From: Ophiobolus disseminans
Lineage: Eukaryota; Ascomycota; Dothideomycetes; Pleosporales; Phaeosphaeriaceae
Direction: 5' to 3'
DNA length: 64,000 nt
Assembly (NCBI GenBank): GCA_010093685.1
Contig: MU006220.1
Coordinates: forward strand, 1,085,502-1,149,501
The notes beneath the pieces were generated by a model. It did no database searches, was not told the DNA's origin, and saw only the letters and a list, made by a program, of their open reading frames with translations. This document shows, piece by piece, positions 46,561-57,595 of this stretch (position 1 is the stretch's first letter; each line of letters begins with the position of its first letter). A program made the position numbers and the translations under genes.

Positions 46561-48035
46561 GGTGGGTGTTGTGCAATATCGTCTTATTTGTTCTAAAGAG
46601 CAAATATTGAAAATGGAGTATGGCTGTATTGATGGGGATAGCAGCTTTTAGAACACCAGAGTGCTCGACTTGCCTACCTATATACCTACCTGTAGATCGC
46701 CTTACACTAAGACTAGTGCGTATGCTGTACTTCTAGGCTTAGAAGGTCCTGCATGTTGACCGCTCCAAAAAACATCTTGCCAATTTGTATCCAGGTTCTT
46801 GGTTCAGCCGGATCGCGGGGATCGCTGGACGGCATGCAAGGCGGTGTTAGTCCCGTGGTTGGTGGGTCGTTCGAGCCTGTTGAAGTAAATTATCTGTAGA
46901 TGTCGGCGGTGTACCCGTTACTGGCTATCTAGGACAATCGGAAGCGATGCTAGACTGCCGCCTTGGTATTGGATGGGAGCGTCCGAGAAGGACGTGCCGG
47001 TGTAAATACCGGTGCAATGATGGCGAGGCCGAATACGACCGGAAACGGGCCGGACCACGGCGAGGCACCATTCGAGGACAATCAGCAACTAATGTACATA
47101 TTTAACAGTGGATTTGCAAACCTCGGCAAGTAAGATGCGCGCAAAACTGAAACAAGTTTTGGAGCAGAGCGGTGATCGTCAAATGTCTCTTAGGATCGAG
47201 AAACAAGATGGTTTTTCCATATGTTGTTCGACCGTCTTCCTACCCGCAATCCAGCTTCAGTATTCGGTGTTCTTTGATTTTCTTGGAGACGGCGATTTTC
47301 GGCCTGCTGCAACCCATGCTTGCCCAGACTCGCCGTCGTAGACTTGTAAGCAAGCCAGGTGATATGCGCACCATTACAAATAAGTTATAAGGAAAGTTAC
47401 TGTTCTCGTAGGTTACCTGCACCACGCCTGATCGAGATCCACACATTGGAATCAATGTTAACAAAGCATCTTGTTACGTTTGAGGACTGTGGAGTGACGG
47501 CCTCGAGATAATCTTGCACCGCGTTTCACCTCCGGAACAAAATTTCCCTTTCCGGCTACATGCAACGTGACCCGAGAGCCTTGGGGACCGCGCGCATGAA
47601 CAACCTTCATGTTTTCTCTGTGGGATACCGCGAGATTAGCTGATGAAAATCCAAGTAAATTGACTGCAACTTGCAGCGCAGGGCAAAGAATCCTTTGCGA
47701 TCGAAGATGGGACGGCTGTGGCGTTACAAAACCTCAACCCCATGACTCGACCTACAGCCCGCCGTCTCGGAACTTGCGCCATAAGATCTGGCCAAGCCGG
47801 GACCCGTCGACTGCTTGAGCATGGCGTCCGGAGAGGTTAGAGAAATGCGGGTGATGCGTTACATCTCTGAAACCGCTTCTTCATGCCTTCTCGAAGCCCT
47901 CGTGCGTTCTCCTCATCAAACATCGCCGCCTCTGTTTTGCCCATCGCGATGTCTTTCGTGAAGCGTATCGCAAGTTTACCGAGGTGCAAGAGGACGTGAT
48001 CCCTCCGGACTAACACCAGACCTGCATCTGCAACA
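46561..48035. other. about 1.5 kb intergenic, no gene seen
   Basis: Promoter side of both the HbpS-like gene (minus) and the GPI protein gene (plus). Only short frames; no RNA gene or repeat recognised. Confidence 0.5.
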
Positions 48036-49246
48036 ATGCTTACCTTCCGGACGCTCTGTTCGCTGCCAGCGCTCTTAAGCACAACGTTGCTTACTCACAC
48101 CCTCGCATACCCCGATGGACTTATCGGCGAAGGCAAGGGCACCGCAAAAGCTCGGTTTGCAACCGCTTTGACCGGTGGAGAAGGATGCGACTCCGACGAC
48201 CTAAACGACATCCGCGAAGGCTTCGCAGACATGATCTCTATCTTCCAAGCCGCTATACCCTTCGAACCAGCCGGCCAGCCAGCAACCGAGCTGTTCGGAA
48301 AACCATACATGATACGGAACTACACCGACATGATCAGCAGGAATCTGCAAAGAGCTGCGAACTACGGCAAAGTTGAAGGGACTGAGGGACCAGCAAATGC
48401 AGACATACACGTCCGCTGCGACGACCCCATGAACGTGTGTAGATTCGGCAATAAAAGAGAAGGCAGCCACTCCGCATACAACATCGGCAACGAACCGCAC
48501 GTAAACTTCTGCAACGACTACTTCGAGCTCGGCGGCCTGGAAAAGCGCGTGAACAAGAAAGCCGAGGACCAGATGGAAAGAGAAAAATTGATGGAGTACT
48601 ACACGCGCGCAACTCTATGGGCGCGAATGGTGATGCATTTTTCGGAAATCGGGAGAGCTGTCGTCGTGCGCGCAATTCCGGGGCCGCCGAATTCGACGAC
48701 AGAGTGGACGCTGAGTAAGACTGAGGGCGCGATGAATACCTCGGTACTTGCAGGTGTGCTCAACGAACGACCGGACAATAGCCCGAGCGACGTGCAAACG
48801 CTGAAGTACGCGTACGGCGTCACACGCGCGAAATTGCTGGCGGTGCTATCGACGCAGATGCCGTACGATGCAGCCAACAACGCTGAGAACTATGCGTTGT
48901 ATGCGCAAGCGCGCTATGTGTTGAGAGAAAAGGGCTTCTATCCTAACGTCCCGGTCATGGATTTTCCGAACGAAGCTAGTGTGCTTACGAATGAAAACTT
49001 ACAAGATGGCGAGAGGTTCAAGTTTGCATACTTTGATATGACGGATGTTGTGTGCGTATTCGAGTCGCTCTTATATCGCCGTAATCAAAGTGCTGACCGT
49101 GTTACAGGGCTCGACCTGCTGGTATGGAGCTTAAAGGAAAGCCTCTTTCTTCTTCTGCCGCAATCCAGTACGCCATGGCACCTGCATGGACTGCGTTGAC
49201 GATCTCCGCCATGCTATCTGCTTTTGCGCTGTCATCGTTCGGATGA
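48036..49246 (+). CDS. secreted GPI-anchored zincin-like protein with degenerate HExxH
   Basis: Exons 48036-49051 and 49108-49246 with a 56-nt GTGCGT...ACAG intron give 384 residues. The phase-2 junction leads to a C-terminus ending AMAPAWTALTISAMLSAFA, a hydrophobic tail after a Ser/Ala-rich region, as in GPI-anchored proteins; reading on in the unspliced frame gives no such end. The N-terminus is a signal peptide (MLTFRTLCSLPALLSTTLL). The middle resembles fungal secreted metallopeptidase-like proteins: paired cysteines (CDDPMNVC), an INxC-type NFCNDYFELGGL, and a helix WARMVMHFSEIGRAVV at the place where HExxH is expected. Here the motif reads HFSEI, so zinc binding is probably lost. Likely a cell-surface pseudo-protease. 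Gene model is firm; the family link is moderate. Confidence 0.75.
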
Positions 49247-49939
49247 GATCCCTTCCGAAGACAGAACTCGTGAAAGATGAAGCTTTCCAGGACCAGCTAA
49301 TCACACATCATGATGTGCGCATCCCTAGGCTATACTGTAGCCGCGCGGCCGATTGAGGCGTGCAGTGGCCACTATTTCTGGATGCCGGTGTGCTTGCCTG
49401 ACCTGCAATCGGCACATCGTTCTTCCCACATATAGACTTTGGGTCTTCACTGGTTGCTCTATGTCGGCTCTTTTGCTAGCGCGACCTCGCAATGTACGGC
49501 TGTCGACAGATGCTAGTTTCAACAAGAAGAAATCCTGCGCGACAGATTAGGAGGGGATATTGCAAGGGGTACGATACGAGACAGAAGTTGGAATTGAAGA
49601 AGATGTCTGAAATAGAGATTTTCGAGGAGTTGAATGAGTGTAAAGATTATGAACTATTAGAAACAGACTACACAAGGTTAGGCGGTGCCGGCCATGCCTG
49701 AACTTGATGCAGACGGAATAGGAACAACAGGACAAGATGAAGGGAAAACGCTGAATTTACAACCAAACAGCAGCGCCGCTGCAAAGGATAAGAAACGATG
49801 GACTCTGACAGAAAGAAATAGAACCAGAATATATGAGAACAATGAAAGAAACTCTAGCCCAGCTCCAGTGCGCCGCCTTCGCCGTTTTACCCTGGCGATC
49901 AACGCCTCCCAAAAATCATGCCTTACTCGAATCATGATC
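49247..49939. other. convergent intergenic region, about 0.7 kb, no gene seen
   Basis: The GPI protein gene (plus) and the unknown gene (minus) converge here. Frames of up to 117 codons overlap the 3' end of the minus-strand gene and are shadows. Confidence 0.5.
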
Positions 49940-51059
49940 TCATCGTGCCGGCGGCTGATCCCAATGACGGAGCATTTGACTGAGCGCATAGCTCCACTCA
50001 GCCACGAAGGCATTACTGAGCTGGTCGATTTGTTCTGATGTTGGCGCATGGCCGCCCCACATCGTCGGCTGCGAGGCCTGGTAACGCGCGTAGTATGGAA
50101 TGAGTTGACTAAACAAGATGAGAACGTTTTCCTCATTGATTGGTAAGGAAGTGGGTTGACTTACTCGTTCTTGACTTTGCTGAGGACCAGCCAGCACAGG
50201 TTCCATGAGCGGTTTGAGGCAGGATCGGAGTAGACGCGGCTCTTTGCTTCGTCCAGGCAGTGCGAACTAGAAAGGAGTCGTGGTTAGATTACTGGAGCTA
50301 GACAGAGCGCTGTTGGGTGCTTACCTGAAGGGATAGTTCTTGGTCAGTCCACGCATCTCAGTAAGCAGACTGTGCGAATCGACATAATATGACCCTAATA
50401 GCAAGTCAGTCTCAACCACTAACCACTCCGTCGGAATCCACTCACAAGCTCGTGTCATCGGTTCGCTAACGTCTGGTGTTCCAAGGACTGCGAATGCCTT
50501 CTCGATGCGTCGAAGCTCTACCAATGTGTTGACCTGGTGGGTTTTCAATGCTTGGATGTACTGCTCCTTCTCGGACTAATTGTCGTTAACAACAGACTTT
50601 CGAAACATGTCGAATATTGAAGTAACATACGGCTGAAATCTTTCGTGACATCTTTTGTGTGCTGGACGTTCTATATGTTCGTGCAGGCGGGTTGCTGAAC
50701 TCGCTGAGCTCAGTGTCGACAGACGATGCCGAGTAAACCGACATATAAACTCGGTCGGACAAGGAGCTCGGCCGAGGAGGTGAGTCTGAAGGGATCCGAG
50801 AAGTTGGTGCCGTTAACTCCTGTGATGGTTCGAGTATATGAGGGATTGGCTCTGAAGCTGAACGACCTTCAAACAAGAGGAGCGCGTCTGTAAAGTCCTG
50901 ATCGAGAGAGTTCGGTCCTGGGAGGGATGGATATGGCGCTGAGCGTGTGGTAGTTGGAACAGTGAGGTATCTTGAAGGTAGTATGACAAGAGAGGCCGAA
51001 GACGGTGGGTTTGATCCAGGTGTGGAGAGGAGAAGATCTTTTTGCTGTGGTGAGTCCAT
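49940..51059 (-). CDS. unidentified protein, 316 residues (299 if an extra 51-nt intron is removed)
   Basis: Minus-strand exons 51059-50631, 50575-50325, 50266-50165 and 50108-49940 give 316 residues with consistent phases and GTATGT/GTAAGC/GTAAGT donors. The N-terminal ~140 residues are Ser/Pro-rich and disordered; the rest is helical (EKEQYIQALKTHQVNTLVEL, VNDQLIPYYARYQASQ-like segment, EQIDQLSNAFVAEWSYALSQ). I recognise no family. Inside exon 2 lies a perfect-looking 51-nt intron (50445-50395, GTGAGT...CTATTAG) without an in-frame stop; its length is a multiple of three, so both forms keep the frame. It could be an optional intron. The gene's own promoter region upstream contains no neighbour for about 2.5 kb. 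Confidence 0.65.
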
Positions 51060-53568
51060 CTTGTGTCCTGGGTAACAGGCCGTTATATAGCCTTATTACG
51101 GGAGGGAAACCAGCGCTACATGTAAGGCTTGCAAGTAATTTCTGTTAGGTAAAGGATGAATTCAAAGTAGTAATCCAGCCTCATGAAGACCATGGCAGGG
51201 GCGTGCCTCAATCAGTGTCCAAGAACGGTCAGTCGTCCGAAGCCACGCTGTCAAGAAACCATGCTGGTCGTCCTCATTGATGGAATGAGAATTAGGGGAT
51301 CAGCTGTATGTGACCAAAAGAAGTGTTCTCAGTTAGATCTTCCATCCTGAACCGTAGCGAGACATCAGCCCTACCACTTTTAGAGACTCCGTGCAAGCAA
51401 GATATGGACTAGCATCTGGGCTTTGAGATTTGATAGGTAACTTGGCGTACATCAGGCTGTTCCGTCGTGTGAGCACGAACAGTTCCAGGGTAAGAATTTA
51501 GGTCGTAGACAAGGGCTTGACGACTCAACCCTTGCTTCAACGGCCCGGTCGATCTAAGCGTGGGAGACATATTGTAGGGTGGTCAGAAGAATGCAGCCAT
51601 GGTTTAGATGCCGAGACTATCGGTACCGCATTCTATTCGTTGTCTATCAACTGACAATTTGTATTCGTGAGCAGAAGTGGGTCTTTTTGGCCTAGGGAGG
51701 CGTTTGACACCATGTCATCTTGAATCCGGAGCTCGGGGCACACGATGTTTCGAGTAAGTAGCATCATCGAGTGTGAAGCGCAGTACTCAGCTAAGCATGC
51801 CATCGTGAGGTTGTGGTGATGAAATGGTATGGTGTCGGAGGCGTAGTGAGTCGGTGGGTGCGAGAAGGATGTTCGGAAAGTCGACTTCCCGTAGTATATC
51901 AGGAACCGGCCATCCACAGAGTCATAACTAAGCGCATCTGGCGGACGAAGGCAGGCCTTGAGGCTGACGCTGATGATTTTGCTGACGAACCTGGACGCTG
52001 GAGTTCGGTTAGACGCACGGATATGCCGCAGTGTGGCACTTAGCGTGTGCTGTGCCACAGCCAAGGCCATCTTCAACATGGAGTTCACCGCTGTTCCATC
52101 CGCCTTCTCATTATTTTGATAGTTTGCAAAACGAAACAGAACTAACAACATATGCTATTGTGTATCAGTTTTGATTTAGCACGGCCTCGCAATGTAAGTA
52201 GAACGACTTGGGACTGTATGAGCGACCCTGGTGGTCACCGCTCGGACTGAACCCCCATGTCACCAGCCACACCCTTGGACCTTCATCCCGGCCCCCATGT
52301 GGTGGCCGTGCAGATGCAGGAGCAGATCGATCTCATGATTACGGTGTCCTTAACTTCTCACTGGCTGTTCTCCAGATTGTGCCACACCTGAGGCTGAAGC
52401 GGGTCCGTCAGCAGCCGCACGTCAGATGCACTGTTCGGATTCACCATGCTTTTGTCCCTACCCCGTTCCATGTCGAACCATCGCCAGGGCACTACAGCTG
52501 ACGGTTACACTCGGACGAATGCCTACCGAAGAGAAACATTGGTCGCAGCAATACCAAGCATTCGGAGATCGCCAGCTAAGAAATATGCTTATCAGAGCTG
52601 ACTTCATACTGTCAGGCTGCAACGGAGTTTCTTCTACTTTGGTACACAAGTAGAAGGAAGCATCCAATCAACGGCCCTTTTTTGGACAAATTCGAGATGA
52701 CAGCCAGCTTCTCTGCCACAGGCCCCCAGGAGCTGAGTTTAAGGTTGACTTCAAAGTTCTTTAGCGTCGTGGATCGCAGTCAGGTCATGAAGCTAGGGGC
52801 AACCGACGATGTCATGTCTGCACATCGATAGGTACTGCATGACTGAAAGAGAGTCTCATGGCACTGTAGGCACTAGGCAACCGCATCCTACTCAGCTCTC
52901 ACAGCCAGGAGTGTCCTTGGCCTTGCTTAACAATGATTTCTATTCTCCGCCATCCCTAATCTATGTTTGGAGGGTCCCTTTGGTAGATTGATATATACCA
53001 TCCACACTCCCTCGTTTACCACTTCGGTACACTATTGACTCTTTGACACGGAGTAGCCCCCGAGCCCCCCTACACCTCAGCGAGACCTCGTCATCCGACC
53101 ATTCCTTCAGCTCCCTCCACGAAGGCCCAGAGAATACGACCCATCAAGAACAGGGACGGAGCAACGGTTCGATGAACATTTGTCTTAATTAGTGAAGAAT
53201 GTGATCGACAGTCCTTGCAAAAGGACTTTTCCTGCTTAAGTACAGTGTCTGCTTGCAACGACTCCGTTTTGAAAAGAAGAGAGTATGGCGTGGTGGTCAT
53301 GGATGTGGCTTATGTGGTCTCAGAGCACCGCAGACCATGTGAATTACACCATAACGAATGATGGTGGGACTAACACGTGAGCCAAATACGCGCTGGCAAC
53401 ATATTACCAAAGTGTTTTGGATCAGTACGTTGGAACGCAGAGAATATGCACAAGAAAGCATAACGGCACAATTTTGAACATCGAACTCTATGTTGCATTC
53501 CGGACTATTCACAAGACGTGGTAATACAACCCAGACCGGGCGAGATTTGGCTAGATAGAAGAAGCAGC
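51060..53568. other. about 2.5 kb without a convincing gene
   Basis: The longest frame (51633-52151 minus, 172 codons) has no domain, no signal peptide and weak composition, so I do not call it. Near 52217 a 12-base stretch (CTGGTGGTCACC) resembles part of 5S rRNA on the minus strand, but the flanking bases do not follow. No transposon ends found. Confidence 0.45.
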
Positions 53569-54324
53569 TTATAGGACGGACAGATCGCCAAACTTCTCCT
53601 ATGCGGGTATTAGCATGTACTCTCAACACACCATCGCCTCGGGCCAGACTTGCCTTGTAGCCCGGAACGGCCCAGCGACCCTTCGACACAAGCTGCTCGG
53701 TGCGCTTGTCGATGTCAGGCTGCGCAGCCGCGACCTCGTCCTGTCATTCATCAGCCTCCGTCGCCCATCTCAATGTCTTCCGAGTATACGCACCACAGTC
53801 AAATCAGCAAATGGCCTGGCATCCTCAATGTTCTTCAGCGTCTTCTCCAGATCGCCAAGCTCCTTGTCGACGACGCTCTTGGTCTCCTCGGCGCTCTTGA
53901 GGGCCTGCGCCTCGAACGCCTCAATGGCCTTGATCTGTCTGCCTACGTCGTACGTCTGGGGCTTGAAGGCGCTGAACTGCTTCTCGATGTCGTCGATGAT
54001 GGCCTGATTCTTAAGAAGGCCGCGGTAGTGCTGGAAGTCAACCGTTTGCGCTTGCTCGGACAGGACCGTCACTTTGCGGCGCGCGTCATCGTTGCGCTTC
54101 TTGAAGGATTGCAGGGCGGCGGCGGTGTTGCCTTTGAGGCCCAGTTGCTGACCGAGCTTGGTCCAGTCGAGCTTGAGGGCGGCGCTTCGCTGTGAGGTGT
54201 TAGTCTTGGTCGTCTAAATTTGCGGCTGCCATTGCGGGCGGTTCGAGGTTGGAGACGCCGCAATTGAGCTGTCGGGAGCTTTGGTATGCGCAGACGAGGG
54301 GAGGGAACGTACTCCGACGGCCAT
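53569..54324 (-). CDS. ATP7: mitochondrial ATP synthase subunit d, with a GC-AG intron
   Basis: Minus-strand exons 54324-54313 (MAVG), 54189-53794, 53740-53654 and 53598-53569 give 174 residues, the usual length for this subunit. Recognisable parts are SAALKLDWTKLGQQLGLKGNT, a long helix with DFQHYRGLLKNQAIIDDIEK, and the end RWAVPGYKEKFGDLSVL. Subunit d is part of the peripheral stalk that holds F1 to Fo in the inner membrane. The last intron (53653-53599) starts GCAAGT instead of GTAAGT; no GT donor near it gives the conserved end, and the GC-donor has the perfect AAG|GCAAGT context typical of GC-AG introns. The first exon is only 12 nt. No cleavable presequence is evident, as usual for this subunit. 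Confidence 0.95.
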
Positions 54325-54692
54325 TGTGATGGATGTGATGGGGTTGTGGGGATGTGACCTTGTTGAAGATTCGACCTCACCATCCCCCGAGATGCCGCTT
54401 CGGTGCCAAGACCGGACTTATGTAAGCCATCAAAGCAGATCAATCACCATGTATGTCAATGTGCAGATTGGGGTTCAACAGTTATTGAGTGTGACTCAAA
54501 ATTCTGGAGTTGTACAATCACGCTTGATGCGATTCTCGAGTCAATGTCAGGTCAATTCACGAAGTGTAGAAATGGCGCATAGTCTCTGAGCTTTATTTTG
54601 TGTCTCTTGACATGGGACATGAGTGAGCAGCAGCCTAAGGCTCCGCGCATCTAGTCAGCCATCATATTCAGCGGCTCTCAGCCTGCAGGTGA
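54325..54692. other. promoter of ATP synthase d and 3' UTR of NAC alpha
   Basis: These 368 bp separate two genes transcribed in the same (minus) direction. It holds the ATP7 5' leader, CA- and CT-rich on the coding strand, next to 54325. No further feature is seen. Confidence 0.5.
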
Positions 54693-55463
54693 CTATATCG
54701 AGAGAGCCATGATGGAGTTGACGATGTCGTTGTCGTTCTCCTTGAGAGCCTTGACGGCCTTCTTCCGCGAGACGCTAGCCTGCTGCATGACGAGCTCGAT
54801 GTCCTTGGCCTCAAGACCGGAGTCATCGACCTCCTCATCGTCATCGTCCTCCTCCTCGTCCTCTTCTTCCTTCTTGTCTTCGACGGCCTTGCCCTTGCCC
54901 TTGTGGTCGTGATCGTGGTCATGGCCAGAGTGGTCGTGGGAGGCAGCCTCGGCCTGGGCGAGTTGCTGAGCGGCGGAAGCCTGGGCCTGAGAGTTCAAGT
55001 CCTCAATCTTGGCCTCACCGAAGATGCTGGTGCGGGGTTAGCCGGTGTTTGAGCAACTGTGGGCACACTTACATCCAGGTGTTGCTTGAGGGGGACTTGT
55101 AGACGTCGGGCTGGTTGATGACGAAGAGGATCTGTGTCACATATTAGCCCAAGTCCTCGTGAACCTTGATGCTTCGCTGTCTTGCTGTTCCAGCTTCCCC
55201 TCCCCCACGCGGGCTGCACTCACGTTCTTTGGTCGGCGGAGCGTGACGCGTGTGATGCCGTCAATGTGCTTCAGACCGAGCTTGGCGATGGCCTTGCGAG
55301 CCTTCTTCTCGTTGCGCGAATGGACAGCGACCGAGGCGCCCGCGGGGATGTTGGCCTCGCCAGCCTCCTCGCCCTCGGATTCCTCGCTGGATTCATCCTC
55401 CTCGATCTGGACGTTCTTCTTCTCGGGCTCGTCGGGCAGCTCTTCAATGCGTGGGTTGGCCAT
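54693..55463 (-). CDS. EGD2: nascent polypeptide-associated complex subunit alpha
   Basis: Minus-strand exons 55463-55224, 55131-55073 and 55026-54693 give 210 residues. The NAC domain spans about residues 45-115: [39 protein letters not shown] and YKSPSSNTWIIFGEAKIED. The C-terminus is the UBA domain (LEAKDIELVMQQASVSRKKA, ENDNDIVNSIMALSI). NAC binds ribosomes at the tunnel exit and shields nascent chains, preventing mis-targeting to the ER. Between the two domains lies an unusual His/Asp-rich stretch (SHDHSGHDHDHDHKGKGK) and a long acidic run. It sits upstream of, and in the same direction as, ATP7, in a housekeeping block. Confidence 0.96.
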
Positions 55464-55942
55464 TTTGAGAGATGTGGGTGGCTGTTTCAAAGTGGTGGTG
55501 CAGCAGTTCGAGGTGCGGTTGCTTCGCCAAGACTATGGGAATTTGTAGTGGTGGGCGCTCTAGCTTTAGCGAGGTAGCTGCGAACGACGCCCATCACCAC
55601 TCTCACTTGGTGCGCAAACAGCCTTGAATATATAGGGACAGGTCATGCTTATAGTCATTACGGGTATCAATTCGTCAATTCTAGCAGTGGTCTGTGTTTT
55701 CATGAAAGTGTTGATTAGACCCTCTTCTACATGTGGATGCATGCGAGAGCCGAGTGAACCATCCCATCCGAATTGCACCGTGCCAAACATTGGACTAATT
55801 CATTCGCCCGAAATTCCAGGTCTTGAGTTTTTGAATGCCTAGAGTCGCCCTCGAATGCTCATGAAAAATGCACATCATGCCTCGCCGTCCCCTGCATGCA
55901 GCGACCACACCACATCGTGTCTCCCGACAGCAGCTGGAGGGC
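55464..55942. other. NAC alpha promoter and eL14 3' region
   Basis: 479 bp between two minus-strand housekeeping genes. The bases next to 55464 form the CA-rich leader of NAC alpha on the minus strand. No additional gene. Confidence 0.5.
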
Positions 55943-56513
55943 TTATGCCTTGGCGCTGGAGCGGATCTTCGCGAAGGTCTTCTGGACCTCGTAGCGAGCC
56001 TGCAGTCTGTTAGTCCTGGTCTTCCTGCGCGCATACTGTGTACTGGGACACAGCACACAATCCTTCTAGCAGCAACATACCTGCTTCCTCATCTTCATGA
56101 CCTTGAATCGCTCAAAGTCGTTCAGGCCCCGCCTCTTCTGCATCGCCGCGCGCTTCTTCGCCCATGCGCTCTCGTTGAACTTCTGGTCGACCTTGGCCTC
56201 CTCCCACTTCTTCGCGACGTGGCCGACACCGGTGGCGCGGGGCAGCTTGGGGATGACGATGGGGGTGAGGGAGAGCTTTGCGAGCGCGATCTCCTGTCGG
56301 GGGACGGGGGCGTCCTTGGAGGGACCATCAACAAGCACCTGTCTCTGTGAGCTCCTGTACAGCGTCCGAGTTGCAGGCCTTTCGTACGCGCTTGTGATCG
56401 ATGATCTCGACGACGGCAGCTAACCGGCCCTCGTACTCGCCCTCGTTGAAGAGGACTACACGGCCGACCTCGACCAGCCTCCACTGGCTCGTTGTGATAG
56501 TTGCGTCACCCAT
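55943..56513 (-). CDS. RPL14: 60S ribosomal protein eL14
   Basis: Minus-strand exons 56513-56388, 56338-56081 and 55999-55943 give 146 residues. The N-terminal KOW/SH3-like barrel is clear: WRLVEVGRVVLFNEGEYEGR, LAAVVEIIDHKRVLVDGPSK, then PRQEIALAKLSLTPIVIPKL. The helical C-terminal part (WAKKRAAMQKRRGLNDFERF, KVMKMRKQARYEVQKTFAKI) ends RSSAKA. eL14 is a large-subunit protein near the subunit interface. All exon phases are zero and donors are GTACGA and GTATGT. The gene is divergent from a small plus-strand gene beginning at 56856. Confidence 0.96.
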
Positions 56514-56855
56514 TTCGTCTGTATGTGCTGCGTTTCAATGTTAGGTCGTGGAAAAGAGTGTGAGGGAAGTGTAAATTCGTACAGGTCGGAAATAGATGTC
56601 GGTGATGTTGTCGTGAAGTTGTCTGTTGTGCGGCCAAGGCGAATAATCGACTCCGAAGTGCGGTGGACCGTGCATTAGCCACTAGCGTTAGCGAGCCGAC
56701 CTTGCCTTGAAAAGTTCGCGACTTCCTCGACTCTGCTTCCTTACACTCACAAACAACTTCGACAACCACCTGCACCCATTGTCGCATATAGCTTCAGCAT
56801 CCACGATCATGCCTGCGATACAGAATGATCCTTCTGTCGCTCTGCGCCGTGCACA
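56514..56855. other. bidirectional promoter between eL14 and the small plus-strand gene
   Basis: 342 bp between divergent start codons. No TATA box is evident, as usual for ribosomal protein genes in filamentous fungi. A short frame starting at 56809 (MPAIQNDPSVALRR) overlaps the start of the small gene in another frame and may be an upstream ORF. Confidence 0.45.
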
Positions 56856-57276
56856 ATGTTTGACATTGATCCGCTCACTATCGAGCCCGAATGCATCATC
56901 TCACTAACAGGCAGGCGCGACATGGCTTCCCGCTCTCTACTGTAAGTTCAACTATCCTCCTCTTCGATTCCACATCATCCAATGATGACGTAATTTGCGA
57001 TTGAGTTCGCTGTCGGAGACCCTCGCCGGGGTCTCGTAACGGCGGCGTATCGGTGACATTCCATTTCTTACATATTCTGAGCTTCCCAACAACCTCCGCT
57101 TCATCTTCAGGCATTCAGTTAGGACCCTCGCTGACCTCAACAGAACCCAGAACCATGTCGCGACAGCTTGCGACAGCTTGCGAGCGGGCAAGCCAGCTAA
57201 TCTCAGCACAGCACACAACAGCAATATTCTCTGTAAGTCTCAACCGCTTGCATCCCACCACACCCCCTTCCGATGA
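56856..57276 (+). CDS. probable small spliced gene, unidentified (about 70-83 residues)
   Basis: ATG 56856 opens MFDIDPLTIEPECIISLTGR, continuing RDMASRSLL to a GTAAGT donor at 56942. The acceptor TTCAG at 57110 restores the frame into HSVRTLADLNRTQNHVATAC and DSLRAGKPANLS. The frame can run on to TGA at 57274-57276 (83 residues), or be spliced again at the GTAAGT at 57233, with an acceptor that I cannot decide (CTAG or ATAG near 57299, or GCAG at 57414). The encoded protein looks helical with leucine spacing suited to a short coiled coil, like small subunits of larger complexes, but I cannot name it. Intron 1 (169 nt) contains a 7-bp GC-rich hairpin (GAGACCC...GGGTCTC). Evidence is splice sites, phase and protein-like sequence only. 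Confidence 0.45.
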
Positions 57277-57595
57277 TTAAAACATCATGCCTAGATAGTA
57301 AATGATCCATGGATATGATTTACGTCATGTATACACACCAAGATCACTGAGGAAGAACACATCAGCCCATCATTGTCACATTTCCATGCGCGAGCAGTTG
57401 CTGACAAGCTTGCAGATTACCAGTTTTGGAGTGAGTGCATTTGGTGATCTGAGATTGCGCGATTGCACGATCTCTTATGAATGGCAGCGGGAAGTGAAGT
57501 AGCTCAAGTAGTCAATCTTAGATGATCCATCTCCACAACATCTGTCTTGATGGGTACCGGTATTGTGACGCTATATAGTCTCGATGGCTCTCTCT
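57277..57595. other. downstream of the small gene, no independent gene seen
   Basis: About 320 bp, possibly containing the final exon of the small gene (see that entry). It converges on the F-box-like gene. No repeat or RNA recognised. Confidence 0.4.

Noticed and set aside
51633..52151. Minus-strand frame of 172 codons
   Set aside because: No domain, signal peptide or splice support, and its composition is not protein-like; it lies in a region otherwise free of genes.
52215..52240. Possible 5S rRNA (CTGGTGGTCACC on the plus strand)
   Set aside because: Only 12 bases match; the flanking sequence does not follow the 5S consensus on either side.
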